Shown: positions 44,783 to 55,859, numbered from the stretch's first letter. The stretch is 64,000 bases of DNA from Posidonia oceanica (GCA_037176725.1 JAZBRS010000049.1:14402001-14466000), one strand, 5' to 3'. Numbers and translations are program-made. Notes: a model not told the origin generated them from the sequence alone.

Positions 44783-46383
44783 TATCAGTGACTTAAGTCA
44801 CTGAACTTGTTAGACCGCCGTCTGATCCATGATTGAGTTGCATTCACCCGTTTTGCCCAGTCCAGAGGCTTAACTAAGTTGAAATACACGTGCGAGCGTT
44901 GGTTTCGTATTTTTTCGGACATCCGGGCTAGTCGGAATCGCTGGTTGCTCGTTTCATCAAGTTAACAGCTCATTAAGGCGACGATGACTTCAAAATTCAG
45001 TTCTTAAGCTCCCAGGTGAAATCTTTTCATATAACTATGTCATTTACATACTATTTCACTTGAATATGCTGGTTTCAAGTTAATTTGAATTAAGGGCCAT
45101 TATTTTACCATATTGGTCACTTAAGTTCACTTTAGCTTTGGGAAAGGTAATTTAAAAGAAGTATTTGCCAAGTTTACTAAGTGTGTAGAAATATATATCA
45201 TTTCAAAATGTACAATTGTTCTACAAAGTCACCGAGGCATACCCCTGAAGTACAAAAAGCTAGGGAGCACTCTCTCCCTCACCCTCAGGAGTCGGAGCAG
45301 AAACTAGAGTAGGAGTAGGAGCAGGAGCCGAAAAAGGGGCAGTAGGGGGACGAGGTGACTGTCGAACTGAAGCACCTGATAGGGCCCTAGAAACAGACCG
45401 AGAGTGGCTACCTGACCGGTGTAGTAATCTTGAATTCTAATCGTCCATGCACATTACCAAAGCTTGTGTGCACCGATCAAAATAGGCTCACTATATGCGG
45501 TTGGATCCGAGGGAAGAACTCGACTCGGAAACGCTGGCAAAAGAAAAGAAAAGAAAAGAAATGATAAGACAATTTGGAGTCGCCATCGGGTCTATTGAAT
45601 TGGAAGATAAGGAAAACCAAGAGGTAAAGCATGAAAAGACATGCTGAACCGGATGCAAGGAGGGGCAAAGAGATGCAAGGATAAGCTAAGCTATGCTATG
45701 CTATTATGCTATGCTATGACTCAGGCCTAGGATAAAGGAAAGGTCGATGCGAGCCAAGAGAAAGGGCAAGGACTCCTGTTACGCACGGGGAAGGTGTTAG
45801 GCACCCCGATACGTCCGAGTGTCGGTCTTTCTTAGGCAATCTCGCGCTTATGCAGGGAATTGCTAGCCTAATGCCTAAATGCCTTAAATGCTTACGTATT
45901 ATGCAAGGGAAATAAACGTGCTATCTAAATGCTCAGCCACGCTGCTAGTGTTCCGAACTGGGCGGACCCTGGTTTGTGAGAACTCCTAAGCAGTAAGCAT
46001 CATGGCCCTGTATGCAGATGCAAGCGATAAAACAAAACGGCGGGAAAACCAAGCAATGCGAGCGACATGCAAGCAATAAAGTAAAACAGGCACGGAAAAC
46101 GATGCGAAAATACAGAAAAATAAAGCAAAGCACGGAAAACGATGCCGAAAGCGGAGAGCGATGCAAAGGGGTGTGGAAAATCATGCAGAAGAGCGGAAAA
46201 ACAATGCAAAATGCAGAAAACGGGGCAAAGTGCAGAAAGCAAGGCAAAGCGGGATGCGAAATCAAAACAAAGGGGTGGGCAACATGCATTAGGGCTACAG
46301 CAAGCCAAAGAAGCAATAAAACGCGAGAAACGGCGAGCGAAACAAAATCTGCGCTTTAAAATGGCTGTCAGCCATCTGCATGC

Positions 46384-46441
46384 ATTGGATGCTGGCAACA
46401 CCAGCGTCCAACGTTGGACGCTGGGAGAGCCCGCGTCCAAC
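46384..46441 (-). promoter_or_regulatory. Inverted-repeat module in F-family LTR (a)
   Basis: TTGGATGC-11-GCGTCCAAC then GTTGGACGC-11-GCGTCCAAC. Confidence 0.7.
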
Positions 46442-46825
46442 ACCCACTGCAGACAGACAGCATGCATATTTTTTAAAACAATGCAATCTAACTATATGAA
46501 TGCAGTACTGATGCAAATATGCAACTAAATGGGTACTAGACATGCAAGTCTAACCTAACAGAAGATTAGAGGAAGAATCAGAACAAGGAGCATGCCAAAA
46601 TTAAAGATCCAAGCATGCAAGTTGTAGGACACCTGTAAGCTGGGCGTCCAACAAGGACAGAAGGCAGAGGGGAGAAAAGATGCATACAAGTGATAGAGGA
46701 GAGTTGGGATCATGCATTTGGGTTGCTGGATTCAAAGCAAGGGCAAGCAAGCAAACAGGGGATGCATAAAATAAACAATCCAACCTCACCTATGCTGAGC
46801 GCTAGGCCAGAGGCACAAACAGGGC

Positions 46826-46884
46826 ATTGGACGCGAGCTTGGTCGGCGTCCAACATTGGACGCCAACACCAGCAGCGTACAACG
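46826..46884 (-). promoter_or_regulatory. Inverted-repeat module in F-family LTR (b)
   Basis: ATTGGACGC-10-GCGTCCAAC then ATTGGACGCC-10-GCGTACAAC. Confidence 0.65.
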
Positions 46885-47052
46885 CTCTGGGAGGCACAAC
46901 ACACAAAAAGCATGCACAAATAGCAAAATAATTTGATGGAAGCTTAAGAACAGTTGCTAAATAGGCTAAGCATGCATAAGAACACAGGGAGCAAGTAAAT
47001 GAGCAAGATCAGGAAGGCATGCAAACATTAAACAATCAAGAGATGAGCTAGG

Positions 47053-47112
47053 GCGTTGGACGCTAGAGCCAGCAGCGTCCAACGTTGGACGTTGAGGTCT
47101 CTGGCGTCCAAC
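47053..47112 (-). promoter_or_regulatory. Inverted-repeat module in F-family LTR (c)
   Basis: GTTGGACGCT-10-AGCGTCCAAC then GTTGGACGTT-11-GCGTCCAAC. Confidence 0.65.
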
Positions 47113-47444
47113 GACCCAGGCATGCAAACTCACCTGTTCTAAAGGGGGAGCTCGGCTCTACCCCACCTATATGCATGCAATCATCTTGGAAGCATGTAAG
47201 AGATTAACAAGAGCACCCACAGCAGACATTTGCAAGCATTTTGGCTAAAGAAAGCAAGGGGAAGAACATGCATAAGAGAAGCAAGCTTTAACTTTGCAAA
47301 AAGGAGTAAATAACTTAGAATAAATCCTAGCAAACCTAAACATGGTTGCCATAGGGGCCAGGCATCTCTAAGTAGGCATGGGTCACAAGATAATACCATA
47401 AATATGCACGGAGTAAGCATGGAAGCAAAGCACAGCAAGCAGAG

Positions 47445-47504
47445 GCGTTGGACGCTAGATGAACCAGCGTCCAACGTTGGACGCAGTTCATTCTAGCGTC
47501 CAAC
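47445..47504 (-). promoter_or_regulatory. Inverted-repeat module in F-family LTR (d)
   Basis: GTTGGACGCT-10-AGCGTCCAAC then GTTGGACGC-12-GCGTCCAAC. Confidence 0.7.
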
Positions 47505-47683
47505 AAAGGCAGCAGATAGAAGGATATTAAACATGTAAAAAGCCTTCAAACAAGCATGGAACAAATTAAAAAAACATGGCATGACATCAGAGAGAATTAA
47601 AAGGAGGCAAATAGCATATACTACGGAAAAACAAGCAATAACAAAGCATGAAATGCATCTGAACAAAAGCTAAGCAAGAGGAG

Positions 47684-47742
47684 CTGTTGGACGCTGGCCT
47701 ATGCCGCGTCCAACGTTGGACGCACCAGCTGGTGCGTCCAAC
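47684..47742 (-). promoter_or_regulatory. Inverted-repeat module in F-family LTR (e)
   Basis: GTTGGACGC-11-GCGTCCAAC then GTTGGACGCACCAG directly joined to CTGGTGCGTCCAAC, a perfect 14-bp-arm palindrome. Confidence 0.75.
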
Positions 47743-48431
47743 ACACTGAACTCCATTCCGGCCATGAATCATGGCCAAAAGGATTCAGAAAAATGCAAGA
47801 TTGCATGGGGACGTACACACTAGCATGCATGACCTACGAGGATAGAAACCTTACCTTGTCGCGGCCTGGAACGACGTGTCGACCTCCCTTGCCGGCGCTG
47901 CGGAAATGGACGACCTGCCGACTCCAGCGAGCTCGTGCGGACTGCTAGAGGCACAGGAGAGGTTGGCAAAGGGTATGGGATGGAGAGGGATCTTTTGTTT
48001 CTCTCTGGAGGTTGTCGAATTGCCAAGAGGAAGGCCGGGCTGCTCTGTGTGTGTTGAGGAAGATGGGTGGTTGGTGCTGGTTTTGTTTGAGGGATGCTTG
48101 GGTTCTGCTGTGAATTGCAGCGGCTTGGGCGGGAATTGCAGGCAAATGGCAAGTGCTCTGGGTGTGGGAAGGCCACGAGGAATGGCAGGAGGGGTGTGGG
48201 CATGTCAGTCGGCGGCAAGGAGGCCGATGGTGGCTGACAGAGGCGGCAGGGGTCAGTGAGGGCAAGGAGAGTTGGATTTCGGCTGAAATGGAGGAGAGAT
48301 GGATAGTAACTCAAGCATGGATGGTAGTGGATGGCGTGGAGTGGAGGAAGGGACAGGTAGTAAGTGTGGGGCGGCGGTGGAGTGGATGGGCGGTGAGCCG
48401 AAGGGGGTGGAGCTGCCGCTGCTGCACTTGA

Positions 48432-48492
48432 GTCGTTGGACGCCAGACCAGAGCACGTCCGACGTTGGACGCTAGCACAGGCCGCGTCCAAC
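48432..48492 (-). promoter_or_regulatory. Inverted-repeat module in F-family LTR (f), U3 position
   Basis: GTTGGACGCC ... GCACGTCCGAC then GTTGGACGC-13-GCGTCCAAC, 230-290 nt from the LTR start. Confidence 0.7.
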
Positions 48493-51400
48493 ACACCCAG
48501 GTGGCATAAGCTGCAAATGAGCTTAGGTTTGGGCCTAGAAGTATTGTAAAAGATGCAAATAGCTTGGTAAAGGCTTGAGGTTTTGGCTTAGGATTTAGGT
48601 GAGGTTTTGAGCTAGGTTTTGGGTTTGAAAAGAGGTAGAAAAGAGGAGTGCCAATCCAGAGTCCGCACAAGCCTGCAGGAGAAAACAACCAACTTCTGGG
48701 CTGTCAGAATGGGGTGTCTACAACCAGCGACTCGACACAGGAGGAATAGACACCCCGAGCCTAACACCGGCAGTAAAGGTGAACCTCCGGTAGTGCCCTA
48801 GCTCGAACTCAAGCTGGGAAATAGTCTCCGTCATGCTCTGAGGAGGGAAACAATCCAAATGTCAGATACGAGCAAGGACATAAAGGGCATGAAGAAGCAT
48901 CAAATTAAATTATACCGCCTGAGATTGGGCAATCTCAGCGTCCCTATCAGCCACCTGCTGCTCCAGCTCCTGGACCCGAGCACTCCTAGCAGCGACTGTC
49001 CCCTCAAGTTCCTCTAACCTCCCGACCGAGCTGGCGGCTATGAAGTCACCAGCCCGCTCTCTCAACTCGCCCTCTAGATAAGCAACTTGCAAGCAATGGT
49101 GTCAGTACCAAGGGGTTTTCAAAAGCAGAAACGAAATGAAAGCATATTTACCTTCTCCTGGAGTTGGGAAATCTCCTCTGAGCGGTCTGGAGGTGGAGCA
49201 CTGCTGGTCGAAGGCTGAAAAGGAAGATCCAAGTCAAATCACGATTCATATCCAAACTACAAAAGCTATTTGTGAAAATATACCTGAGAAGCAGAGGCCC
49301 GTAGACGGTCAATCTCCCCAGTCAGAGCGGAGAGCTACTGGGTCAAATGGCGCTCCTGCTGAGCCCGCTCATCGGCTGTCTTGAGCTGTAAAAGGAAAGA
49401 AAGCCAATTAGCCAAATTGAATTAACAATGTACAAAATGCAATTCAAAAGCTCACCGCTATCTCTAGCTGAGCGCGAGAAGACTGAACCTCCTCCAACAG
49501 GGCTGCATGAGAAACCACTGCCTCCCCGGGATCGGTGTCCCCCAAAGGAAGGTTCCCGCACCCAAGGAAGTGGGACCGGTGGAAGATCATTAGAGAGGAA
49601 AACTCCTGGTCTATCCACGCAGCCCAGTCCACCTCATCCTCCTCTGAAGCGTCCATCGGAGCAGGGGAACCACGACAGGCCCAGTCCAGAAGCTGTGGGC
49701 CGTAGACGTCTACCCAGTGGCGAGCACGGCTGCCCCCACCGCGTGTCTCTCGCCAAACCTAGTGAGGAGGAGGAGAAGGCTGAGCCTGCAGATGCCCTAG
49801 CTGCCGTACCGCCCTGCTGATCTGCTGGAAATGGCAGTGGTTCCAGCAGTGGATCCATACGTCCCGGTCAAAAATGGCCCGATCACGGGCAATCTCGGGG
49901 ACGTTCGCATGCTCTCCCTCGGCATAAGGACGCCAAGCCACCTGAAAAGAGCAATACATGTCAGTAAGCAGCATAGACAAATAAACAGAAGCTGAAATTA
50001 AAAGTTACCTGAGCTGGGACAAGAAGCTCAAAAAGTAGACGACCGACATAGCAGTTGTCATCAGCAGGCTCGAGGGCTTGCTTAGCAGCAGCCCAAAATA
50101 GTCCCCAGGGAAAAGGGACACCGGAAGGAGGAACTAGAGGAGGGGCAGGGCGTAGAAAAGCAAAATGGTCCCATGCCCACATCTGCACGCAAAACAAGAA
50201 AGCCTGTTAGCAAGAATATAATATTCAATATAAGCTTAAATATGTAGATTTACTTGAAGGAAAGGCAGGTTCCCGCCCAGCTGGCGAGAACTGCCGTTCG
50301 TGAAGCGAAACAAGGTGAAGTACAGGTGTGACAAGCTCGCCGCACCCCAAGCATACTCTCCTACATGCTCTAGGTCTGCCAGAAGGAGAAGAAACCACGC
50401 TGAGAGCTTCGAGGAGGAGTGCGAGAAGAGCACCTCCCCGAACAGCACCAAGAGGAAGGCTCGCAGCTGTTGGTCAGCCTCCATGCCTGGTCCCTCAACT
50501 GTCTCCACCAGCTCACTCACCCGACGGACTGCAGAGGTAATCACCACGAGCTGCTCCCTGCTCATGGCTAACTAGCGCCCCACGAGCTCCTGTGCCAAAA
50601 CTGAGTAGCTCGGGTGCACTCTCCCTGTCGCTGGCTTGCCTATAACCCGGAGACCAGTCAACTGCGCCATGTTCTCAAGTGAGAGGACAAACTCGCCTGC
50701 CCAGGTCACGATCGAGCTCATCCGAAAGTTCCATCACTCTGCCACCGCCTCCAGAAACATCGGACGGAGGGGAAAGTCCGGGATAGACAAGAAATGCCCA
50801 AACCCCATCCGATCCAGGCACTCCTGCTGGAAAGTAGCCAACAAGACGTAGGACCTGACCCCAATAGCAGTGGGTCACAGCCGGTGCTCGACTCTACAAG
50901 TAAACAGGAAAATTATCAGCCCGGATGAAATAATTTACCAAAATAAAGGAAAAAAGAGTGGAAAATGTATACCTGCCCTTTGGAGGCCAGTGTGGTAGTG
51001 GCGTACTCTGATCGGGACGCGTCCCTGTGTGGTCCTGATGCCTGCACCTCGTCTCTGGGGATCGCCTCCCGCCAGTAGTCTGGGGGATCCCTCGTGACGC
51101 CCTTCGCCTCCCGTCGGACAAAATCCACCATGTTTCACCACCAGCTGTCGTCCTCGCCGAACTGCGCAAGGAAGGGGTCAACTGGTCGCACCTCGGGCAC
51201 CTCCGAGGGCCCCACCTCGTCTGTGCTGACCTCAGGTCTCGCCTCTGAGACCGTCTCCTCGGAATCCCTTAAGATGAGGGAAGTGCTTGCACTGGGGACT
51301 GCCTCTGCCGTCGACTCTCCAGCCTCTCCGGAACCAGAGCTTTCCCCCATAGTGGCCTCACTGGCCGTCATCTCCCCCACTGGGCATCGCCGCGACACCA

Positions 51401-51819
51401 CCAGCCCCCACCGTGTCTGCCATGCCCGCCTCGGCCTCCACGGCCACCGCAGCAGCCGGCCTGGGCACCAGAGCCGCCAGCCCAGCCACCACCACCGCTG
51501 GAACAGCCCCTCCCGCCGCCGAGCTCGCTACCCCGGCCTCCCCGTCGCCTGCCACGCGTCCGCCGGCGTCTCCCGCTGCTTCCGCCGCCGTCCCCCGCGC
51601 AGCAGTAGCCCTAGCCGCCGCCTCCACCGCCGTTTCGTCGAAGGGGGAGGGGCCGGTCCTTGCCCGTTTCGCCGCTCGCGTGTAAAAGTGGCTGATCTGC
51701 CGCTCCATGGTCGCTGGAGTGAGGGAGAAGCTCGCCGGACAGCTCACTGTCGTCGGAGAAGAAGGGAAGAAGAAAATCAGTGGCCACCCGTGGCGTAGGA
51801 CGAGGGTTTTATACCTTTT

Positions 51820-51970
51820 AACGTTGTACGCGTGATTCCTAGCGTCCAACGCCTCGGGAAGGAAAGGTGTTATACGCGTGAGTGTTAGCGTTCAATGTTT
51901 TGCTAGTTAAAACGTTAGCCGTTGGATATCCAGCGTATAACGTTGGATGCTCCATATTGGGCGTACAACG
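51820..51970 (-). promoter_or_regulatory. Inverted-repeat modules upstream of antisense gene 2
   Basis: GTTGTACGC-10-GCGTCCAAC, GTTATACGC-10-GCGTTCAAT, then GTTGGATATCCAGCGTATAA and CGTTGGATGC-10-GCGTACAAC. They lie 110-260 nt upstream of the start codon at 51708. Confidence 0.65.
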
Positions 51971-52216
51971 CTTTAAGTTCAGGGAAGTTTTCTGAATTCT
52001 GATATTCTCATTCATTCATACAAATTCATTCAATATGGACCAAAGACACGAGATAAAATTTATTGATGATAAGGGATACATTTCTAACTACATCTTCTGT
52101 CTTTTTGAAGGAAATTCAATGAACAATTTAGGACGCACGCCCTCGTACCAAGCATCATAAGTTGCAAGAGAGATGGCTTCACGATCCGCATTCGAATTCT
52201 CCCATGCAGAAAGGAC

Positions 52217-53437
52217 TCAGTTTTGCCCCTTCCCGTCCCAAATACCAGCCTGATAGAAGACCTGGATGATGTCCCCAAGAGTGTCCCTCAAACGCGGAAG
52301 AATCATATCAGAGAAGCGCGGCAAAGGAGGTATAGCCCGAGGAGTCCCCAGCATCAAGAAGCAACACTGAGGGTTGTACCTCACAAATTCGGTCGCCCCA
52401 GTCAGTGTCAAGAAATACTTCGGGTCAGATACTGTCCTGAAAGACGAGGGAGGATTGAAGGAGTCCATCTGGGACTTGACCTCACAAGCGCAAAAACGGC
52501 GAATAAGCTCCTCCAAGGGAAGGCTAGCATCAAAAGCAGGCAGAAAAAAGTGCTCCTCCAGCCAACGCAGAACAAGGAATGGCGAGCCAAAGAATGGCCC
52601 CCGAGACAAGCACTGGATAGGCCTCGGATGGTAAAAGCCAAAACAGACTGACTCAAACACTTCTCCGGGTTGCGCACGTAAATGCACATGAGTTCAGCAT
52701 GGTAGGCACTAATAGTCAAAGCTTCATTTGGAAAGAGCACCAATGCCCCAATCAGGATGAAGACACATTCCAAGCAAGATGCCTCGGAGCGGATGCTGTC
52801 GCGCTGTTTAAAGAAAAATTTCCACAGAGAGGAGAGTTTGATACAGCCATTCAGCACCAGATCCTCCGGCACAACAACGGAGCCGAAGATGCGCTTTAGG
52901 AGTGAAAAAGAGCCTACCACCCCGATCGGCAGAAGGTAGGCATCCCTGCAGTAAATAGATGGGTCGGCATGCCGAGTACCTAGGAGGGCGCTCACCTCCT
53001 CCAAGAGAATGGTCAATTCCCCAGCAAAAGAAAAGAATGTATGGATCAAGGGATTCCACAACCCGCAGAGGCCGAAGAGTGCCTTCCAGTCAACAGCCTA
53101 CCGCAACTGGCGAAGGGCCTGACAGAGACCAGCCTCCTCCAAGCGTTCCTAGTAGTTCTTCAAAGCCCAAGAACGGAATTGTTGAACCCAGTCCAACTGA
53201 TAGGCTTTCGAGTCCCGGTCGTTGTTGGCAGAAGATAGAGGCTATGAAGTAAAGAAAATCAGCAGAAGTACGAGAATGGGAATATGTGGAAAAGATGCAA
53301 ACAGGGAGTACCTTCACGTGCACCAATAGGTTCGCTAAATGGTTGGGTATGGCCTCCAGCTGGAGCTGCTTCATTTCAGAAGGAGAGGAGAAGACGGCCA
53401 CCTGGAAAGCATGTCGTGGGATATCATTCAAATCCAT
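52217..53437 (-). pseudogene. Antisense gene 3 of element B (DUF7745/PMD-like), two exons, paralogue of gene 1
   Basis: Exon 1 53437-53312 encodes MDLNDIPRHAFQVAVFSSPS to NLLVHVK (donor GTACTC, phase 0). Exon 2 53241-52217, after ACTTCATAG, reads in phase: YQLDWVQQFRSWALKNY, two stops (expected Gln/Arg-type positions), LFGLCGLWNPLIHTFFSFAG, ELTILLEEVSALLGTRHADP, VFILIGALVLFPNEALTISA, VLAFTIRGLSSACLG, a one-base frameshift, PFFGSPFLVLRWLEEHFF, EFVRYNPQCCFLMLGTPRAI, ending IQVFYQAGIWDGKGQN. Blocks align in order with antisense gene 1 (FW-x-P-x-x-HTFFF; T-I-L-x-E-x-V-x-x-L-L-G; F-x-G-S-P-F-L; F-V-x-Y-N), so the two are duplicates or related acquisitions. Family function is unknown. Confidence 0.75.
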
Positions 53438-53629
53438 GAGGAGAAGCACAAGCCCTAGCAAGCAAAATTAATAAGGGAAGGAAGATAGATGTTTGAACTA
53501 CGAGATTCAAGCCAAGAGGAGGTCTAATATAGGCCGTGGAACATCATCAGAATGGAAATCCAGGGAAGATTGGGAATTTACTGCCAAAACGGTGATGCCC
53601 AAACAGGAAGGACAGCAGCCTGTCTCGCG

Positions 53630-53715
53630 ACGTTATACGCGGCCATAATGCCGTCCAACGTTAGTCGCGATGCTTTAAGCATCCAACGTTGAACACTGAG
53701 AATCAAGCGTCCAAC
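53630..53715 (-). promoter_or_regulatory. Inverted-repeat module upstream of antisense gene 3
   Basis: GTTATACGC-10-CCGTCCAAC, GTTAGTCGCGATGCTTTAAG, CATCCAACGTTGAACAC and GCGTCCAAC. It lies 190-280 nt upstream of the start codon at 53437. Confidence 0.6.
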
Positions 53716-53786
53716 AAGGCAAAGCAGAATTGAGAGCAGAAAAGAAACCCGGAGTACACCAGGTCAACAAAGCAAGCTAAGCCAAA

Positions 53787-54890
53787 GAGTATCCATTTCG
53801 ACTCCCTAGGGTCTTCCCCTAGGCACGTCCTGCTGTTATTTTTGACTCCCTAGGGTCTTTCCCTAGGCACGTCAAGTTTTTATTTTCGACTCCCTAGGGT
53901 CTTCCCCTAGGCCCGTCAAGTTTTTATTTTCGACTCCCTAGGGTCTTCCCCTAGGCACGTCAAGTTTTTATTTTCGACTCCCTAGGGTCTTCCCCTAGGC
54001 ACGTCTTGCTGTTATTTTCGACTCCCTAGGGTCTTCCTCTAGGCACGTCAAGTTTTTATTTTTGACTCCCTAGGGTCTTCCCCTAGGCACGTCCTGCTGT
54101 TATTTTCAACTCCCTAGGGTCTTCCCCTAGGCACGTCAAGTTTTTATTTTCGACTCCCTAGGGTCTTCCCCTAGGCACGTCCTGCTGTTATTTTCGACTC
54201 CCTAGCGTCTTCCCCTAGGCACGTCAAGTTTTTATTTTCGACTCCCTAGGGTCTTCCCCTAGGCACGTCCTGCTGTTATTTTCGACTCCCTAGGGTCTTC
54301 CCCTAGGCACGTCAAGTTTTTATTTTTGACTCCCTAGGGTCTTCCCCTAGGCACGTCCTGTTGTTATTTTCGACTCCCAAGGGTCTTCCCCTAGGCACGT
54401 CAAGTTTTTTTTTTGACTCCCTAGGGTCTTCCCCTAGGCACGTCAAGTTTTTATTTTCAACTCCCTAGGGTCTTCCCCTAGGCACGTCCTGCTGTTATTT
54501 TCGACTCCCTAGGGTCTTCCCCTAGGCACGTCAAGTTTTTATTTTCGACTCCCTAAGGTCTTCCCCTAGGCACGTCCTGCTGTTATTTTTGACTCCCTAG
54601 GGTCTTCCCCTAGGCACGTCAAGTTTTTATTTTCGACTCCCTAGGGTCTTCCCCCAAGCACGTCAAGTTGTTATTTTCGACTCCCTAGGGTCTTCCCCTA
54701 GGCGCGTCAAGTTTTTATTTTTGACTCCCTAGGGTTTTCCCCCAGGCACGTCAAGTTGTTATTTTCGACTCCCTAAGGTCTCCCTAGGCACGTCAAGTTT
54801 TTATTTTCAACTCCCTAGGGTCTTCCCCTAGGCACGTCAAGTTTTTATTTTCGACTCCCTTGGGTGTTCCCCTAGGCATGCCAGGTTTTT
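53787..54890 (+). repeat. ~45-bp tandem array, about 25 copies, hairpin unit
   Basis: The unit is GACTCCCTAGGGTCTTCCCC followed by TAGGCACGTC and either AAGTTTTTATTTTC or CTGCTGTTATTTTC. The two tails alternate over much of the array, giving a ~90-bp higher-order repeat. Each unit has the stem CCTAGGG-TCTTC-CCTAGG. Non-coding; lies between antisense gene 3 and the 3' LTR of B. Confidence 0.95.
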
Positions 54891-55265
54891 TTATTTTCCG
54901 CCTCCCTTGGGTAATCCCCTCGGCAAATCAATCAGAAAGATCCCCGTAGCATAACCGGGACACCAAAGTAAAGATCCCCGGAGCACAACCGGACATACAA
55001 AGCAAACCCCAGAGCATGACCGGACAAACAAAGCAAACCCTAGAGCACAACTGGACAAATAAAGCAAGTCAATCGAAAGTAGGTACCCCGGAGCACAACC
55101 GGACATACAAAGCAAGCCCCGGAGCACAACCGGACATACAAAGCAAACCCCGGAGCATGACCGGACAAACAAAGCAACCCCAGAGCACAACCGGACAAAC
55201 AAAGCAAAACCAACCAGGAGAAAGACCCTCGGAGCATGACCGGGACAACAAAGCAAAGCCAACGG
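54891..55265 (+). repeat. ~31-bp tandem array, about 10 copies
   Basis: The unit is CCCCGGAGCACAACCGGACA with a TACAAAGCAA or AACAAAGCAA tail. Units with GATCCCCG begin the array; some spacing irregularity. Confidence 0.9.
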
Positions 55266-55640
55266 TATTAGTGAACCCCCTGTTCACTAACTCCCGGGTC
55301 AGAAGATGATGGTCCCCACCGAGAATGTAGGCAACATTCACTGAAAGGACACTTGATTCTGACGAATAACGCCAACGGTATCGATGGACTCATTGTCCAT
55401 TAATTCCGGGTCACGGGATGACGGTCTCTGTCGAGAACGTAGGCAACATTCGATGAAAGGACACCTAATTGTGACGAATCGAGCCAACGTGATCGGCAGA
55501 GAAAAGGTCGTTTCCTCCGTTTCCTGGGAGCATCATGGACCTCTCGCTCACCAATCTGCATATCATGAGACGACGGTCCCCGGAGGGTGTAGGCTACACT
55601 CGAGGAAAGGGCACCTGATCATGACATATTGCATTCACGC
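55266..55640 (+). repeat. ~120-bp tandem repeat, three diverged copies
   Basis: Shared blocks: ACTAACTCCCGGGTCA/ATTAATTCCGGGTCAC, GATGGTCCCC/GACGGTCTCT, GAGAATGTAGGCAACATTC and GAAAGGACACTTGATT. Copies begin near 55262, 55375 and 55490. Confidence 0.8.
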
Positions 55641-55859
55641 ATGTGTCAGTCCGCCTTGGGTGGTGAGAAAAATTCCTGAGCCAACCCGGTATACAAATTA
55701 AAGCCGGCGATGATGGAGGAACCTCATTACCTAGGGTCATGTATTGCATATCATGACCCCTTTTGCATTCCCGTCAGCACGCATCCATGCATAGCACATT
55801 GTACTGCATTCGCATTATATTGCATTCGCATTGAGTGGTCATCGGAATCATTAGCTATC

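Larger units (their letters stand above)
45420..48722 (-). mobile_element. LTR of an F-family Tat element inserted in antisense gene 2 (solo-LTR-like)
   Basis: The - strand starts TGTAGACACCCCATTCTGAC at 48722 and ends GATTACTACA at 45420, 3,303 bp. Flanks ACCGG (45415-45419) and ACCAG (48723-48727) look like a 5-bp TSD with one mismatch. Deleting the insert plus one copy restores the reading frame as SRWSGSH. The first ~660 bp match the LTR at 63340. No gag-pol is present, so it is most simply a solo LTR. However, a PBS-like TGGCGACTCCAAATTG lies at 45585, 165 nt before its end, so it could instead be an LTR plus a short leader. Confidence 0.8.
45260..51708 (-). pseudogene. Antisense gene 2 of element B (PMD plus coiled coil), at least 8 exons, split by an LTR
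   Basis: Exons on the - strand: 51708-50976 (MERQISHFYTRAAKRARTGP, Ala-rich, then PVDPFLAQFGEDDSWW and MVDFVRREAKGVTRDPPDYW), 50893-50254 (GEFVLSLENMAQLTGLRVIG, LLADLEHVGEYAWGAASLSH, LYFTLFRFTNGSS), 50182-50009 (MWAWDHFAFLRPAPPLVPPS), 49941-49456 (VAWRPYAEGEHANVPEIARD ... DEVDWAAWIDQEF), 49385-49284, 49214-49152, 49085-48916 (heptad-rich: LEELEGTVAARSARVQELEQ), and 48837-48723 joined to 45419-45260 (Ser/Pro tail ending EGEGESAP). E-Y-A-W-G-A-A-x-L-x-H-L-Y and W-A-W-x-x-F are PMD hallmarks. Borders fit GT-AG. Frame shifts in exon 1 and a few stops show decay. The role is unknown. Confidence 0.72.

Noticed and set aside
47820..48494. Long - strand open frame (224 codons), proline/serine-rich
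   Set aside because: Low-complexity LTR sequence, includes the inverted-repeat module, no domain, and the frame is not kept in the matching F LTR.
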